A stretch of 64,000 nucleotides of DNA from Zygosaccharomyces rouxii (GCF_000026365.1 NC_012991.1:1116001-1180000), one strand, 5' to 3'. Positions 50,042 to 59,651 are shown, numbered from the stretch's first letter. Translations and numbers: made by a program. The notes: generated by a model not told the origin, from the sequence alone.

Positions 50042-51115
50042 ATGATTGTCTTTAAAAGGTTCATCGTATGGACAATTTTATTTGGGATCACTACAATACA
50101 ATTTCTGTTGTATTTACCGAATTTTACATGTACAGTTTCCACTGGAGTACCTCTATGTGCAGCACAGTTTAATTTTTCGATTGTGGGTACATCTACCATT
50201 ACCAAGGATTTTATCGATAGTATAAGAGAATTTCTAAGACTCATATCTTATCTGGCCTTAGATATGGGGCGGGTAGGTGCTACAGATCCCAAAATTTACA
50301 ATGAGGAAAATCTGGTGGATACTTTTGATCCTGATAACGTCTACAAAGTGAATTTTTTCGGTTATTGTAAGAAAAGTGGGTATCATAGAGCTTATTGCGT
50401 GCAAAATGGAGATTCAGGAATGGACGTTCTTAGTATTTTGGTCAGAGATGTCGGCATCCAATTATCTAAATTATCAAGCTCTCCTGCAAATAATACTAAA
50501 GTTTTAGGAGATTCACTGGTTCTCACTTACCATTTATCACTGTCGTCATTGAGACGATTTTTAAAGGGTGACCGTCGAAATTCCAACGCCTTTTCCAAGA
50601 TTCTATTAGGTGCACAGGACACCGGTACGGATGATGATAGAGCGGATAAATTTGGGAAGGGTGTTGATATTGCATACGTCTTGAAGGTTTTTAACAAAAT
50701 ATTATTTTTTTGGCAAGTTGGTGAATTTGCATCAAGTTTTGTATGTTTGATCACCGTAATTGTGTTTGGATTAGTGTTGATGTTTGGTAAAAGACATCGA
50801 TCGTTGCCTCTTATGCTCAAATGTTCTAGTTCCATCCTAATAATCGTAGCTACCGTGACACTTCTAGGGAATACGGTTTATTTTCTTTTCCTCAAACTGT
50901 TGGAGCCATCTCACGATTATTCTCAAACTCCTGACTGGGCTCTTTTACAAGTTACCATAGGTAGTGGCTTCGTTATCTGTTGTGCACGATACATGCTTCA
51001 ATTGCTGTTCCTACCGGTAACCTTCCTAACTGCTAATCACTACAGCATAAGGAGGAAGCCTAAAAAGGACAGTGACGATGCATCAGTGGACTCAATGGGC
51101 AAAGACGATCTTTAA
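50042..51115 (+). CDS. SMA2: Sma2, spore membrane assembly protein
   Basis: A 357-residue membrane protein (S. cerevisiae Sma2, 369) needed for prospore membrane formation in meiosis. Four hydrophobic segments lie near residues 8-27, 222-246, 260-285 and 300-325. The long loop after the first has FFGYC and a second cysteine in AYCVQNGDSG, close to the loop pattern in the adjacent ECM7. The ATG at 50042 opens the frame. It lies 148 bp after ECM7 on the same strand, with an Ndt80 site between them. In S. cerevisiae SMA2 is next to ORC1 on chromosome XIII and ECM7 next to SIR3 on chromosome XII. Confidence 0.85.
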   Translation: MIVFKRFIVWTILFGITTIQFLLYLPNFTCTVSTGVPLCAAQFNFSIVGTSTITKDFIDSIREFLRLISYLALDMGRVGATDPKIYNEENLVDTFDPDNVYKVNFFGYCKKSGYHRAYCVQNGDSGMDVLSILVRDVGIQLSKLSSSPANNTKVLGDSLVLTYHLSLSSLRRFLKGDRRNSNAFSKILLGAQDTGTDDDRADKFGKGVDIAYVLKVFNKILFFWQVGEFASSFVCLITVIVFGLVLMFGKRHRSLPLMLKCSSSILIIVATVTLLGNTVYFLFLKLLEPSHDYSQTPDWALLQVTIGSGFVICCARYMLQLLFLPVTFLTANHYSIRRKPKKDSDDASVDSMGKDDL

Positions 51116-51300
51116 ATGAATGGATTTCTTTTTCTTTTCTGTTGTCAACTTGACACCTTTTCAATATTTTTTCAACTATTCGATTAAGGCGGTGATCATG
51201 AAGTTGAAAAAAATACGAACCGTTGAGACTTAGTGTGTATATTATATTGATAGACGGTTTACCAATCTTTATAAGTACTTTGCTGGGAGCGTAATTAAAC

Positions 51301-52430
51301 ATGGCAGGTTTACGGTCATTTGATGCATTTCGTAAGTTAAATTCATTATAAGCTTTTTTTTTAACCACAAATTTACCTTGTTACTAACATGATTTTTAGC
51401 CAAAACTGACGAGACCCATGTAAAGAAATCGTCAAACGGTGGTTTAAGTTCAATTTTCACGTACCTATTTCTCTTATTCATAGCCTGGACTGAATTCGGT
51501 AGTTATTTTGGTGGTTATGTTGATGAACATTATGAAGTTGATGATCAATTGAGGGAAACATTCCAAATCAATATGGATTTGTATGTGAAAACACCATGTC
51601 AGTACTTGGATATCAACGTTAGGGATACGACTATGGATCGTAAGTTTGTGTCAAAGGAGTTAAATTTGGAAGATATGCCATTTTTCATCCCATATGGTTC
51701 TAGAGTTAACGATATGAACGAAATCGTAACTCCAGATTTGGATAACGTTTTGAGCAATGCTATACCAGCCCAATTCAGAGAGAAGATCGATACTAATAAT
51801 ATGTTTGACGAAGAGGAAAGGGATGCTTTCAATAGTTGTCATATCTTTGGATCAGTACAAGTGAATAGGGTTGCAGGTGAATTGCAAATAACTGCTAAAG
51901 GGCATGGTTATTCCAGCTTTATGAGAGCACCACCGGAAGAGATTGATTTCTCACATGTCATAAATGAACTCTCGTACGGTGAATTTTATCCTTATATCGA
52001 TAATCCATTGGATTCAACTGCCAAATTTGTCCCTGATGCTCCTAGAACCACATTCGTCTATGATACTGCAATCGTACCAACGATTTATGAGAAATTGGGA
52101 GCTAAGATTGATACGAATCAATATGCAGTGAGTGAATATCATATCAATCCTGAAGCCCAACAGGGTAAAGGGCCAATTAGGTTCCCAGGTATCTTTTTGA
52201 GGTACGATTTTGAACCGCTGTCCATTCACATCAGTGATGTACGTCTTTCATTCATACAGTTTGTCGTTAGGCTAGTGGCAATCCTGTCGTTTGTCATCTA
52301 TACGGCATCTTGGGCCTTCAGATTGATAGACTTAGTTCTATTGACTTGCTTGGGACCTCGTTGGTCTCTTCTTTACCAGTCAGATTCCAAATCTCAGGGT
52401 ATATTAGACAAGGATCCGTCCTCAAAATGA
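51301..52430 (+). CDS. ERV41: Erv41, COPII vesicle cargo receptor subunit, spliced
   Basis: Exon 1 (51301-51331) codes for MAGLRSFDAF plus one base; the intron (51332-51399, 68 nt) has GTAAGT, a TACTAAC branch point at 51382-51388 and TTTAG; exon 2 runs 51400-52430. Splicing gives PKTDETHVKK after SFDAF and a 353-residue protein (S. cerevisiae 352). Two membrane segments lie near residues 28-48 and 305-325, flanking a large lumenal domain. With Erv46 it cycles between the endoplasmic reticulum and Golgi and retrieves escaped ER proteins. S. cerevisiae ERV41 has an intron in the same place, so it is ancestral. Taking only the ATG at 51549 would lose the first membrane segment. Confidence 0.95.
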
Positions 52431-52505
52431 ACTTAGCTCTTAGAACAATACTTAAATGAAAATAAAATATAGCAATTTAAGTTACGTGGGTATATAGAAA
52501 TAAAA

Positions 52506-53021
52506 ATGGTTGACAACATCGACAATCAGCAGCAACAGCAGCTGGAACAGAAAGAACATCAAGTTTCAAACACCGCGACACCTATTGCTGTACAAGATTT
52601 AGCCGCCGAGTGGCGGACAAAGGAGTATAAGAAACAATCCCAGCTACCTATTTGTCAAAATGAAGTTATGCTAAAGATGCAAGAAGCTACCAGGTTGCTT
52701 AAGGAGTGTAAGGGGGAGGAACCAGGTACTTTGCAGAGAATGGAGTGGGATTCACTTTATGACGTTTCCGCCAATGTTATGGATGAGTATACAAAAAATG
52801 TAGATGCTGTACTGGCTGAAATGGATCAGTTATATAGAAAACAGTACTTATGGCAAGAAGCAGCATTTGTTATGGATTCTCATAGAGGTGCTACCATGAT
52901 AGGAAGAGCAGAAGAATGGATGAAACTTAAGGAACAGCACCTAGGGTTTAGAAGGAAAGAATTGGATAGATCTGCTAGCGTAATTAGAAAGACCATTGAG
53001 AGGTTGACTAGTGAAAAGTAG
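52506..53021 (+). CDS. GMC2: Gmc2-like synaptonemal complex protein
   Basis: A 171-residue, mostly helical protein with a coiled coil at about residues 85-170 and a glutamine run near the N-terminus. Length, helical content and position, between ERV41 and ITT1 and two genes from SMA2, suggest Gmc2, which with Ecm11 forms the central element of the synaptonemal complex in meiosis. Sequence identity across yeasts is low in this family, so the name rests partly on synteny. The frame is uninterrupted, unlike S. cerevisiae GMC2, which as I recall has an intron. An exact URS1 motif lies within its 5' coding region. Confidence 0.7.
   Translation: MVDNIDNQQQQQLEQKEHQVSNTATPIAVQDLAAEWRTKEYKKQSQLPICQNEVMLKMQEATRLLKECKGEEPGTLQRMEWDSLYDVSANVMDEYTKNVDAVLAEMDQLYRKQYLWQEAAFVMDSHRGATMIGRAEEWMKLKEQHLGFRRKELDRSASVIRKTIERLTSEK
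52600..52609 (+). promoter_or_regulatory. URS1 (Ume6-type) motif inside GMC2
   Basis: TAGCCGCCGA is an exact match to the URS1 consensus bound by Ume6, which represses early meiotic genes in vegetative cells. It lies 94 bp after the GMC2 start codon, encoding part of LAAEW. Location within coding sequence is unusual, so a chance match is possible. Confidence 0.45.
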
Positions 53022-53053
53022 TAAAGGTTTATACTCCTATACATTTAGATAGT

Positions 53054-54436
53054 TTAAGAATCTGTTCCTGGCATACCTTCGAATAGTCTGGCGTAGCATT
53101 CTGATAATGGGTTTCTGAAGTGTTCGTAGGGATCGTCTATGTAGAACATTTCACCACAGATGTAACAGAAAGGTGTACTGCATACGGTGCATTTCATTTT
53201 GTTGCAGCCTTCACTGCGTTGTACCACTATTCTACAACGGGGGCACCTCTGTAAATTGGATCCCTCTGCATTTACAGCTTCATCTAACATCTTATCAGAA
53301 ACGTATGCATCTGCCTCCATCTCCATAATTCTTTTACCATATTTAGCTTCCAAGGCCATTTTACGATCTTCCAACCCTGTAAGCTCTAATGAATTAACGT
53401 ATAATTCAACAACATCCTTTGGTATGCTAACTTTCTTACCACAGATGTTGTTATAGCCATGCCAAGAGTGTAGACAATCAAAACAAAAGGTAAATTCACA
53501 ATTTGGACATTGAATCATTGGTTCATCCAAATTTTCCTTGACGCACCAGTATCCACATCTCGTACAGGTAACACAACTATAGGTACAATATTTTGATAGT
53601 TTATTGGCAGCTTGTTCATGGAATAACTTTTGGTATTTTTTACAAATTTGAGGAGCTAGGACCCCATGGAAGGTCTCAAATGGTATGGAGGGTGTGAAAA
53701 GTGCTCTTTTGATGTCCTTGTAATTATTGAATTTTTCCAAATCTGCTGGATTATATTCACATTCAACACATCTAACTCTATCAATGCTTGCTTGTTCTAT
53801 CATAGCGGTATAATAAGATTTGGTGCAATCAAGGCATAGGGCATGATGGCATGGCAATTTTATCATTTTATCACCTTTTTTTGTTTCCATACAGATAGAA
53901 CAATTGAAGTTTTGACTAGCCATCTCATTAAATTCTATCTTGTGAAACATTTGAACAAAAGATTCGAATTCATCCTGTGTTTGGCATATTCTTTCTTGTC
54001 CCTCGATCAAAGTTTGAGAGCTATCATCTGTCAAATATCCAAATACAAGCATCATGACGGGTGCATATTCATCATAAATCTCGGAATTAGGATCAGTCAT
54101 ATCGTCAAACTCATGGTGGATTGCTTGCAGTAGTTTAGTGCGATCTTCCACGGTCATCCACGGCGATTGAATCTCAAGTGAAATGGCCCGCCGTAGATTG
54201 GGGTATTCATCCTGGTTAATCTCGAAATTTAGCGTATTACTTGTCAGTTCTTTGAATACCAACTCTTGATCACCATGTTTAACTTTTAAATCCTGAGGTA
54301 ATGAAACGTTAAAGGGCAGTTTTCCCTGTATTTTGGATGCTTTATTAACATTTTCTAAATCAACATCGATTTGCAACTCAGGATACATATCTAGAAGAAT
54401 ACTCAAATCTTCTTGCAACCTTGATTCAACTTCCAT
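53054..54436 (-). CDS. ITT1: Itt1, RING-between-RING ubiquitin ligase
   Basis: A 460-residue protein (S. cerevisiae Itt1, 464). An N-terminal RWD-like domain (about residues 1-130) is followed by RING1 (CSIC at 179, CHHALCLDC), an IBR region (about 270-335) and RING2 (CPRC at 398, GCNKMKC, with the likely catalytic cysteine at 411). This is the order of RBR ligases of the RNF14 type. Itt1 interacts with the release factors eRF1 and eRF3 and lowers termination efficiency; human RNF14 acts on stalled translation. It is convergent with GMC2, separated by 32 bp. Confidence 0.95.
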   Translation of the reverse strand: MEVESRLQEDLSILLDMYPELQIDVDLENVNKASKIQGKLPFNVSLPQDLKVKHGDQELVFKELTSNTLNFEINQDEYPNLRRAISLEIQSPWMTVEDRTKLLQAIHHEFDDMTDPNSEIYDEYAPVMMLVFGYLTDDSSQTLIEGQERICQTQDEFESFVQMFHKIEFNEMASQNFNCSICMETKKGDKMIKLPCHHALCLDCTKSYYTAMIEQASIDRVRCVECEYNPADLEKFNNYKDIKRALFTPSIPFETFHGVLAPQICKKYQKLFHEQAANKLSKYCTYSCVTCTRCGYWCVKENLDEPMIQCPNCEFTFCFDCLHSWHGYNNICGKKVSIPKDVVELYVNSLELTGLEDRKMALEAKYGKRIMEMEADAYVSDKMLDEAVNAEGSNLQRCPRCRIVVQRSEGCNKMKCTVCSTPFCYICGEMFYIDDPYEHFRNPLSECYARLFEGMPGTDS

Positions 54437-54688
54437 TATTAGAGCATTACTTAATACCTTGAAGTTGCATTTAACACATTTGAACTTGATGCAATTTGTA
54501 TTTTTGTTTTCTTTTTAAAAGCTGTGATTGTATATGAAATCTGATGATCAATGTCCGTAATGCCCTTACACTGTAAAAACAGAGATTCGTGACCACAGCA
54601 ACTAAACGTTAAATAACAAACAGACAGAATTTCGAATTTTCACATTTTTTACACTCTAAAATACACTAAATACAATTTTCATACACAA

Positions 54689-56413
54689 CTAATCAGTTTT
54701 AGCCTTTTTAGATGGTCTATCTTCTTCCTCTTCACTACTATCATCTGCGGCTGAGTTATACTCTTCTGCTAGATCATCGTCGTCCTCAGAATCAGCGCGG
54801 AATTCCTCGTCAGCAGATTCTTCATCTTCACCTGCTGATCCCATGTTGATATCTCCTTCATCACTGTCCGATCCCAATGCGCTTTGTAATCTTTCTTGAG
54901 CTTCCTTATCTTCGTTCTTCACTCTCAGGTTTCTTGCCTTGAGGAATTGTTCCAGCAATTGTTGTTCCTCCTTACTTATATTTGCAAATGTAGTAGAGCC
55001 TCTGTTACCACGTAATGTGACTTCTAAATCAAAAGTTCTTGATGAAGTAGATGCTTGACCTGCTCTTGAAATGTTTACGGAACTTACATCCATGAATGGG
55101 ATGTACAATGTTGGCTTTGTTAAGAAGAAGAAAGCGTTATCCAATGGATACAAATAACCTTCATTAGCCTTGTAAGAACAGGAGACCGCACATTGGTCGT
55201 ATTTGGATTTGTATTCACCAGGAACCATGACTCTACGACCTGTGAGACCCTTTAAGACATGGCTTACCACAATATGCGTCTTGGCATCGTATTCTCTCTT
55301 CAATTTATCCTTGTAGTTTGCCTCAAAATCTTCATCTTCCAAATTCAATTGTACTTCTGTCTCTTCATCTTTTTGGAATTGTAACACAAGGAACGGATAA
55401 GTAGTTTGACCTTGGCGCAATGGTGGTTCTATGGATAAAACCACTAAATGGTTAATATCATCTGCCTTCGGTAAGGAAACGATTCTTTGTATCTGGCGAT
55501 GCTGTAATTTGTATTCATAAGTCTTACCTCTAAGTCTGATAGAGTTTTTGTAAATATCGATATCGTAACGACCTCTTGGAGTGGCAAAGAAAACGTCTTG
55601 GAAAGATACGATAGAATCCCCAGAAACCTCACCGATATCTGCCTTTTCTTTCAATTCCTCATGGAAGGCCTCTGCAGCAGTTTTTTCCTCCTTAACCATA
55701 TCAACATCTTCATTTTCGCCATTTTCACCCTCTTCTTTCTTGACACCATTTGCCTCTTCACCTTCACCTTCACCTTCCGCTTTAACTTCACCTTCACCTT
55801 CAGCCTTAACTTCACCTTCTTTCTTAACATCATCCTCAGTTTTAACAAATCCATCCTCTTCTTCTTCATTCGTTACAGTTCCCGGAACATATAATCTCAT
55901 TTCCACTAATTCATCACCTGCAGGTTGATAGTTCTCATCTGCTAAGTTAAATTCAATTGCCACCTCTGTCTTTGAAGTCAAATTAGTGTTATTGATACGG
56001 GCATATGGAACCTCAAAGGAAGGTCTACCGTTGAGTGCGAAAACCATTTCATTTCTCGCCAAATCAGCTTTCCCCCAATTCCATCCACGTAACGAATGTT
56101 CTTTTGGTTCTACTTGCACGTTAAACCTTCTGTGGAAATCATTCTTGATCAAATTAAAATCATCAGGTGCAAATCCATCTAATTGTACAACACCTTGATT
56201 CTTGGTATTAACCTTAAGCTCAAATCCACGACACCCTCTACTCCATTGTACGGTAGAAAGTTCAGTTGCCGGCAGTAAGAATGGTTGCTTCGTCTGATTA
56301 GCTGCTGAACCACCGGTATTAGCAGATTTCCAACCTAACCCAGAATCTGCAATACGGAATCTACCGTTGAACTTGGATTGATTCAAATATATCCTATCGA
56401 AATCTGTACTCAT
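54689..56413 (-). CDS. POB3: Pob3, FACT histone chaperone subunit
   Basis: A 574-residue protein (S. cerevisiae Pob3, 552), the SSRP1-like partner of Spt16 in FACT, which reorganises nucleosomes during transcription and replication. The N-terminus MSTDFDRIYLNQSKFNGRF is near identical to the known protein, so the ATG at 56413 is the start; the longer frame to 56434 opens with TTG. The dimerisation domain (about 1-185) and the double PH-like middle domain (about 255-470) are intact, and an acidic tail ends in PSKKAKTD. Between them is a glutamate-rich repeat insert with EGEGEVKAEGEGE (about residues 195-240), which accounts for the extra length. Confidence 0.97.
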   Translation of the reverse strand: MSTDFDRIYLNQSKFNGRFRIADSGLGWKSANTGGSAANQTKQPFLLPATELSTVQWSRGCRGFELKVNTKNQGVVQLDGFAPDDFNLIKNDFHRRFNVQVEPKEHSLRGWNWGKADLARNEMVFALNGRPSFEVPYARINNTNLTSKTEVAIEFNLADENYQPAGDELVEMRLYVPGTVTNEEEEDGFVKTEDDVKKEGEVKAEGEGEVKAEGEGEGEEANGVKKEEGENGENEDVDMVKEEKTAAEAFHEELKEKADIGEVSGDSIVSFQDVFFATPRGRYDIDIYKNSIRLRGKTYEYKLQHRQIQRIVSLPKADDINHLVVLSIEPPLRQGQTTYPFLVLQFQKDEETEVQLNLEDEDFEANYKDKLKREYDAKTHIVVSHVLKGLTGRRVMVPGEYKSKYDQCAVSCSYKANEGYLYPLDNAFFFLTKPTLYIPFMDVSSVNISRAGQASTSSRTFDLEVTLRGNRGSTTFANISKEEQQLLEQFLKARNLRVKNEDKEAQERLQSALGSDSDEGDINMGSAGEDEESADEEFRADSEDDDDLAEEYNSAADDSSEEEEDRPSKKAKTD

Positions 56414-56603
56414 ACTCAAATGTAGAGTGAACAACTCTTTCCTTCACTTCCTTTTCGAACAGATTAATTGTGTGCTATACGGTTGATGAACCTCTTTCTG
56501 TTATATAAAGCGCGTTAAGTCTTCAATGACGATGAGTACTCGTAAAACATGATATACGTATTATTTAAGGAGAGGATACTCGGCGGCTAAATCCTTTTCA
56601 TAT

Positions 56604-58367
56604 TTAAGCTTTATATGCGGATTGGACGCCCTTCATGAAGGCAACCAAACCCACAGCACCTGGGTCTTCCACGTTCGAGGAGTCTCCAACGTATGAGGCC
56701 CTACCGAATTTGGCTTCCTTGCCGGCGGTGGCTTTAGCACCCTTTTCAGCAGCAGCTACTGCCTTGCCGAAATCCTTCGAAGCGGAGAATTCTTTGATGA
56801 ATGGCTCTAGGGCATCGATCATTGTAGATGCACCTGGTCTTGCCTTTGTGTATTTATAAAGTGTCTCCAAAGCGATATCGAAGGCTTTAGCGGCCAATTC
56901 TGGTGTCACTTGAGTGTCCTTACCGTTGCATGCTTGGATCAATCCATGAGAAAACCCTGAGATCAAAATCGAGTAAAGACCACCAGAGGTACCACCCATG
57001 GAACTTTCGATGGAATCCGAAATCTGTGCAGTAGCCTCTGACAAAGACTTACGAGACAATTTAGGTAATTGGTCAGTAATACCCTTGACACCAGCTACTA
57101 AAGTGTAACCACAGTCACCATCACCCACCTTGTTGTCCAGGGATGTAATGTGTGGTTCTGCTTCAATTACGCCATTTGCACCAGCTTTCATCCACTCAGC
57201 AAACTTTTCGTAGTCGTAGGCACCGGCGTCCTTAACTTTAACCTCGTTGGTAAACAGGTCTTCATTGAAAGATGGGCCCTTGTCACCTGGAACTGAAGTA
57301 ACCGGCCAACCAGGTGCGTCAGTAGGTGCATTGATCAAATCTAGTACAGAGTTGATCTCAGAGAAATGTGATTTGAGTTGCTTAGAGGCACCACTAGCAT
57401 TCAACAGAGTCAATCCAAACCCGTTACCGTTGAACGAAGTCATAACGGTACCAGTAATGACCTGCACAGGTTCAATTCCATAATGCTTTTTCAAAAGGTC
57501 TACCGTGATAGATGCAATTGCAGAAATAATGAAGTTGGAGACACCACCCAAATTGTTAACCAAAAGTACTACTTCATCATCTTTACCAAAGTCTACAAAA
57601 TGTCTGTCCTTATCGTTAGGGTCTAGCATCTTGGGTAGCATTTGCTTTTCGATCAACTCTTCTGTACTTGGAATTGGTTCCAAGACATGGACACCAGGCT
57701 CGTTGTGAATACCCATACCCAATTCCATTTGTTTAGAATTCAATTCAGTTTCAAATTTTCTACCTGGCACTTTACAATGATCCAAGGAACTGTTAATGGA
57801 AACCAGATGATCATTGACGATGTGTGCGACCTTTTCAGCACCTTCGATACCGTATTTCTCAGAGTACTTTTCAGAAAAGGCACCTACAGATTTGTGAACA
57901 AGCACGGTACCTGCAAGAGCTCTTCTGCCGACCATACCACCTTTCTCTCTACCGACTGCAACATCATCAGTCACTGTCATCACACGACAATCGATACCAA
58001 GAGCTCTAGCACGCTCAGCAGATAGACCAAAGTGCAGAACATCACCGGTGTAGTTCTTCACAATCAACAATACACCGCTAGCATTCTGAGCAACTAATTG
58101 AATAGCGTTTAAGATTTGCTTGGTAGATGGTGATGCGAATATTTCACCGCATACAGCAGCCGAAAGACCACCTTTACCAACGAAACCGGCGTGCGTTGGT
58201 TCGTGACCAGTACCACCACCTGCAATTAATCCAACTTTACCCTTATCAATATTTCTAAAGATAATCTTTTCACCAGGAACTAGTGTCAATGATGGATTTG
58301 CGAGAGCAAACCCTTTCAAACAGTGGTCAACAGGATCAGAAACTTCAAAGGATTTCATACCGCTCAT
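56604..58367 (-). CDS. DAK1: Dihydroxyacetone kinase
   Basis: A 587-residue dihydroxyacetone kinase (S. cerevisiae Dak1, 584). The DhaK domain has GGGTGHEPTHAGFVGKG (about residues 51-67) and the substrate-binding histidine in GMGIHNEPG (about 217-225); the DhaL domain has DNKVGDGDCG (about 410) and SSMGGTSGGLYS for ATP binding. It phosphorylates dihydroxyacetone to DHAP, part of the glycerol breakdown route and detoxification. Osmotolerant yeasts rely heavily on glycerol metabolism. Upstream are a TATA tract and AGGGG stress elements. The codon usage is biased, suggesting good expression. Confidence 0.97.
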   Translation of the reverse strand: MSGMKSFEVSDPVDHCLKGFALANPSLTLVPGEKIIFRNIDKGKVGLIAGGGTGHEPTHAGFVGKGGLSAAVCGEIFASPSTKQILNAIQLVAQNASGVLLIVKNYTGDVLHFGLSAERARALGIDCRVMTVTDDVAVGREKGGMVGRRALAGTVLVHKSVGAFSEKYSEKYGIEGAEKVAHIVNDHLVSINSSLDHCKVPGRKFETELNSKQMELGMGIHNEPGVHVLEPIPSTEELIEKQMLPKMLDPNDKDRHFVDFGKDDEVVLLVNNLGGVSNFIISAIASITVDLLKKHYGIEPVQVITGTVMTSFNGNGFGLTLLNASGASKQLKSHFSEINSVLDLINAPTDAPGWPVTSVPGDKGPSFNEDLFTNEVKVKDAGAYDYEKFAEWMKAGANGVIEAEPHITSLDNKVGDGDCGYTLVAGVKGITDQLPKLSRKSLSEATAQISDSIESSMGGTSGGLYSILISGFSHGLIQACNGKDTQVTPELAAKAFDIALETLYKYTKARPGASTMIDALEPFIKEFSASKDFGKAVAAAEKGAKATAGKEAKFGRASYVGDSSNVEDPGAVGLVAFMKGVQSAYKA

Positions 58368-58596
58368 TTTCTACCACGATCTCAATTTTATTAAACTAAA
58401 TCTGCCTACTCTTCTTTATATTTTATTCCTTCATTTTACACTTGAAATTCTTTTTTCAATTGTTTCGAGCATATATCTCCTTCTATATATCAGTCACAAT
58501 GTGGGGGACTAGGCGTAAATCCGTCTATCGTGAGGTAAATCATTATTTAGGGAGGAAGGGGAGGACGGAGGGGGGAAGGGATTATCTTTCTAACAA
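58368..58596 (-). promoter_or_regulatory. DAK1 promoter with TATA and stress elements
   Basis: A TATATAT tract (58484-58490) lies about 120 bp upstream of DAK1. A purine tract at 58549-58581 holds two AGGGG boxes (58557-58561 and 58569-58573), the core of the Msn2/Msn4 stress response element. The tract also borders the 3' end of the next gene, so its role may be double. Confidence 0.55.
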
Positions 58597-59598
58597 CTAC
58601 TTATCCAGTCCGTGAACCAACGAGGCTACTTGCTTTGAGATTACATCATAAGCTGCGTGGAAATCTTGACATATGCCAGAGGTAGAAAGAATAACTGCTG
58701 TCAACTGATCAACATTTGTGGTATGACCCCCACTACTAGAAGAATTGGCAATGCCAATTTTACGGAATTCTGGTACATTCCAACTGAAGTGGTGCAATGC
58801 GTATGATATCCTCAAATTTGTGTAGTAGTAATTGTGAAACCATCCGTCGAGCAATTGATTCGACAAGTTCAAAAATTTGGCAAGTCCGTCCTTGCACAAT
58901 TCGTTGAGGGCATCGAATTTCTCTAGGGAGATTTGTAACTTTTTAATCACTGATGCCTCTTCCTGTTGTCGTTTGACATTCCTTTTGCCCAAAGCACTAT
59001 TGCGAAGCAAATCATGATGTTTTGTTGCCAATTGCCCGCACTCTGCATTAGCGATGCCCCTTCTTGATATGGTACGGCTGACATTACGACTTATTATGAT
59101 TAAATGCGCAAGGGGGCCCTGAACACTTTTTTCAAAAAATAATAGATCTTGTTCTGCCCTACGGACTATAACTATCATCTGCCTTTGCAATCTGCCAATA
59201 TTCGGAATCGAACAATAATCATCCTCCGAAGTCCTCCCCCATTCGCGGAGTGGTGGCGATGGCTGTGGGACCTGAATTAGGCTTTCTGGAAAATTTGGAT
59301 TTGTATGGGGGGAATTAATGGGAGATGATGGTGATATCATATCCCTTTCATCAAGGACTTGGTGGAATATCTCTAACATCTTGATGGATTCCGTGAAGAA
59401 ATACCTTAACGATCTCTTGTATTGCTCACATGCATGCAGGAGGGACTCAGTATTAGATACTACAAAGTTGAACTTGAAGAGAAGTTCAGTGAACTGGGGA
59501 TCTACCATCTGTGAACTGATGGATTTCATATCTTGAATAGGGTTTCGAGTCTCGTAACCATCCCTTTTGTCGCATTTGTGCGCCATCGCCTCCACCAT
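58597..59598 (-). CDS. Probable BAR-domain protein, no clear S. cerevisiae counterpart at this locus
   Basis: A 333-residue protein with a predicted three-helix pattern like Rvs161/Rvs167: helix 1 at about residues 30-85, helix 2 at about 134-200 with EQDLLFFEKSVQGPLAHL, and helix 3 at about 205-275, starting near the motif KHHDLLRN and rich in Lys and Glu. BAR domains dimerise into curved modules that bind membranes during endocytosis or cell fusion. A proline- and serine-rich insert (about 90-130) separates helices 1 and 2. No SH3 domain follows. COG8 would be expected next to DAK1 in S. cerevisiae, but this protein does not look like Cog8. I use the ATG at 59598; the codon before it is TTG. 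Confidence 0.6.
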   Translation of the reverse strand: MVEAMAHKCDKRDGYETRNPIQDMKSISSQMVDPQFTELLFKFNFVVSNTESLLHACEQYKRSLRYFFTESIKMLEIFHQVLDERDMISPSSPINSPHTNPNFPESLIQVPQPSPPLREWGRTSEDDYCSIPNIGRLQRQMIVIVRRAEQDLLFFEKSVQGPLAHLIIISRNVSRTISRRGIANAECGQLATKHHDLLRNSALGKRNVKRQQEEASVIKKLQISLEKFDALNELCKDGLAKFLNLSNQLLDGWFHNYYYTNLRISYALHHFSWNVPEFRKIGIANSSSSGGHTTNVDQLTAVILSTSGICQDFHAAYDVISKQVASLVHGLDK

Positions 59599-59651
59599 CA
59601 ACGCTATATGGGAACTAATATCTGGTAATATCTTGAGCTTCTCACCTACGA

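Noticed and set aside
58597..59598. COG8, expected next to DAK1 in S. cerevisiae
   Set aside because: Cog8 is about 600 residues with a different N-terminal motif; this 333-residue protein has a BAR-like helix pattern.
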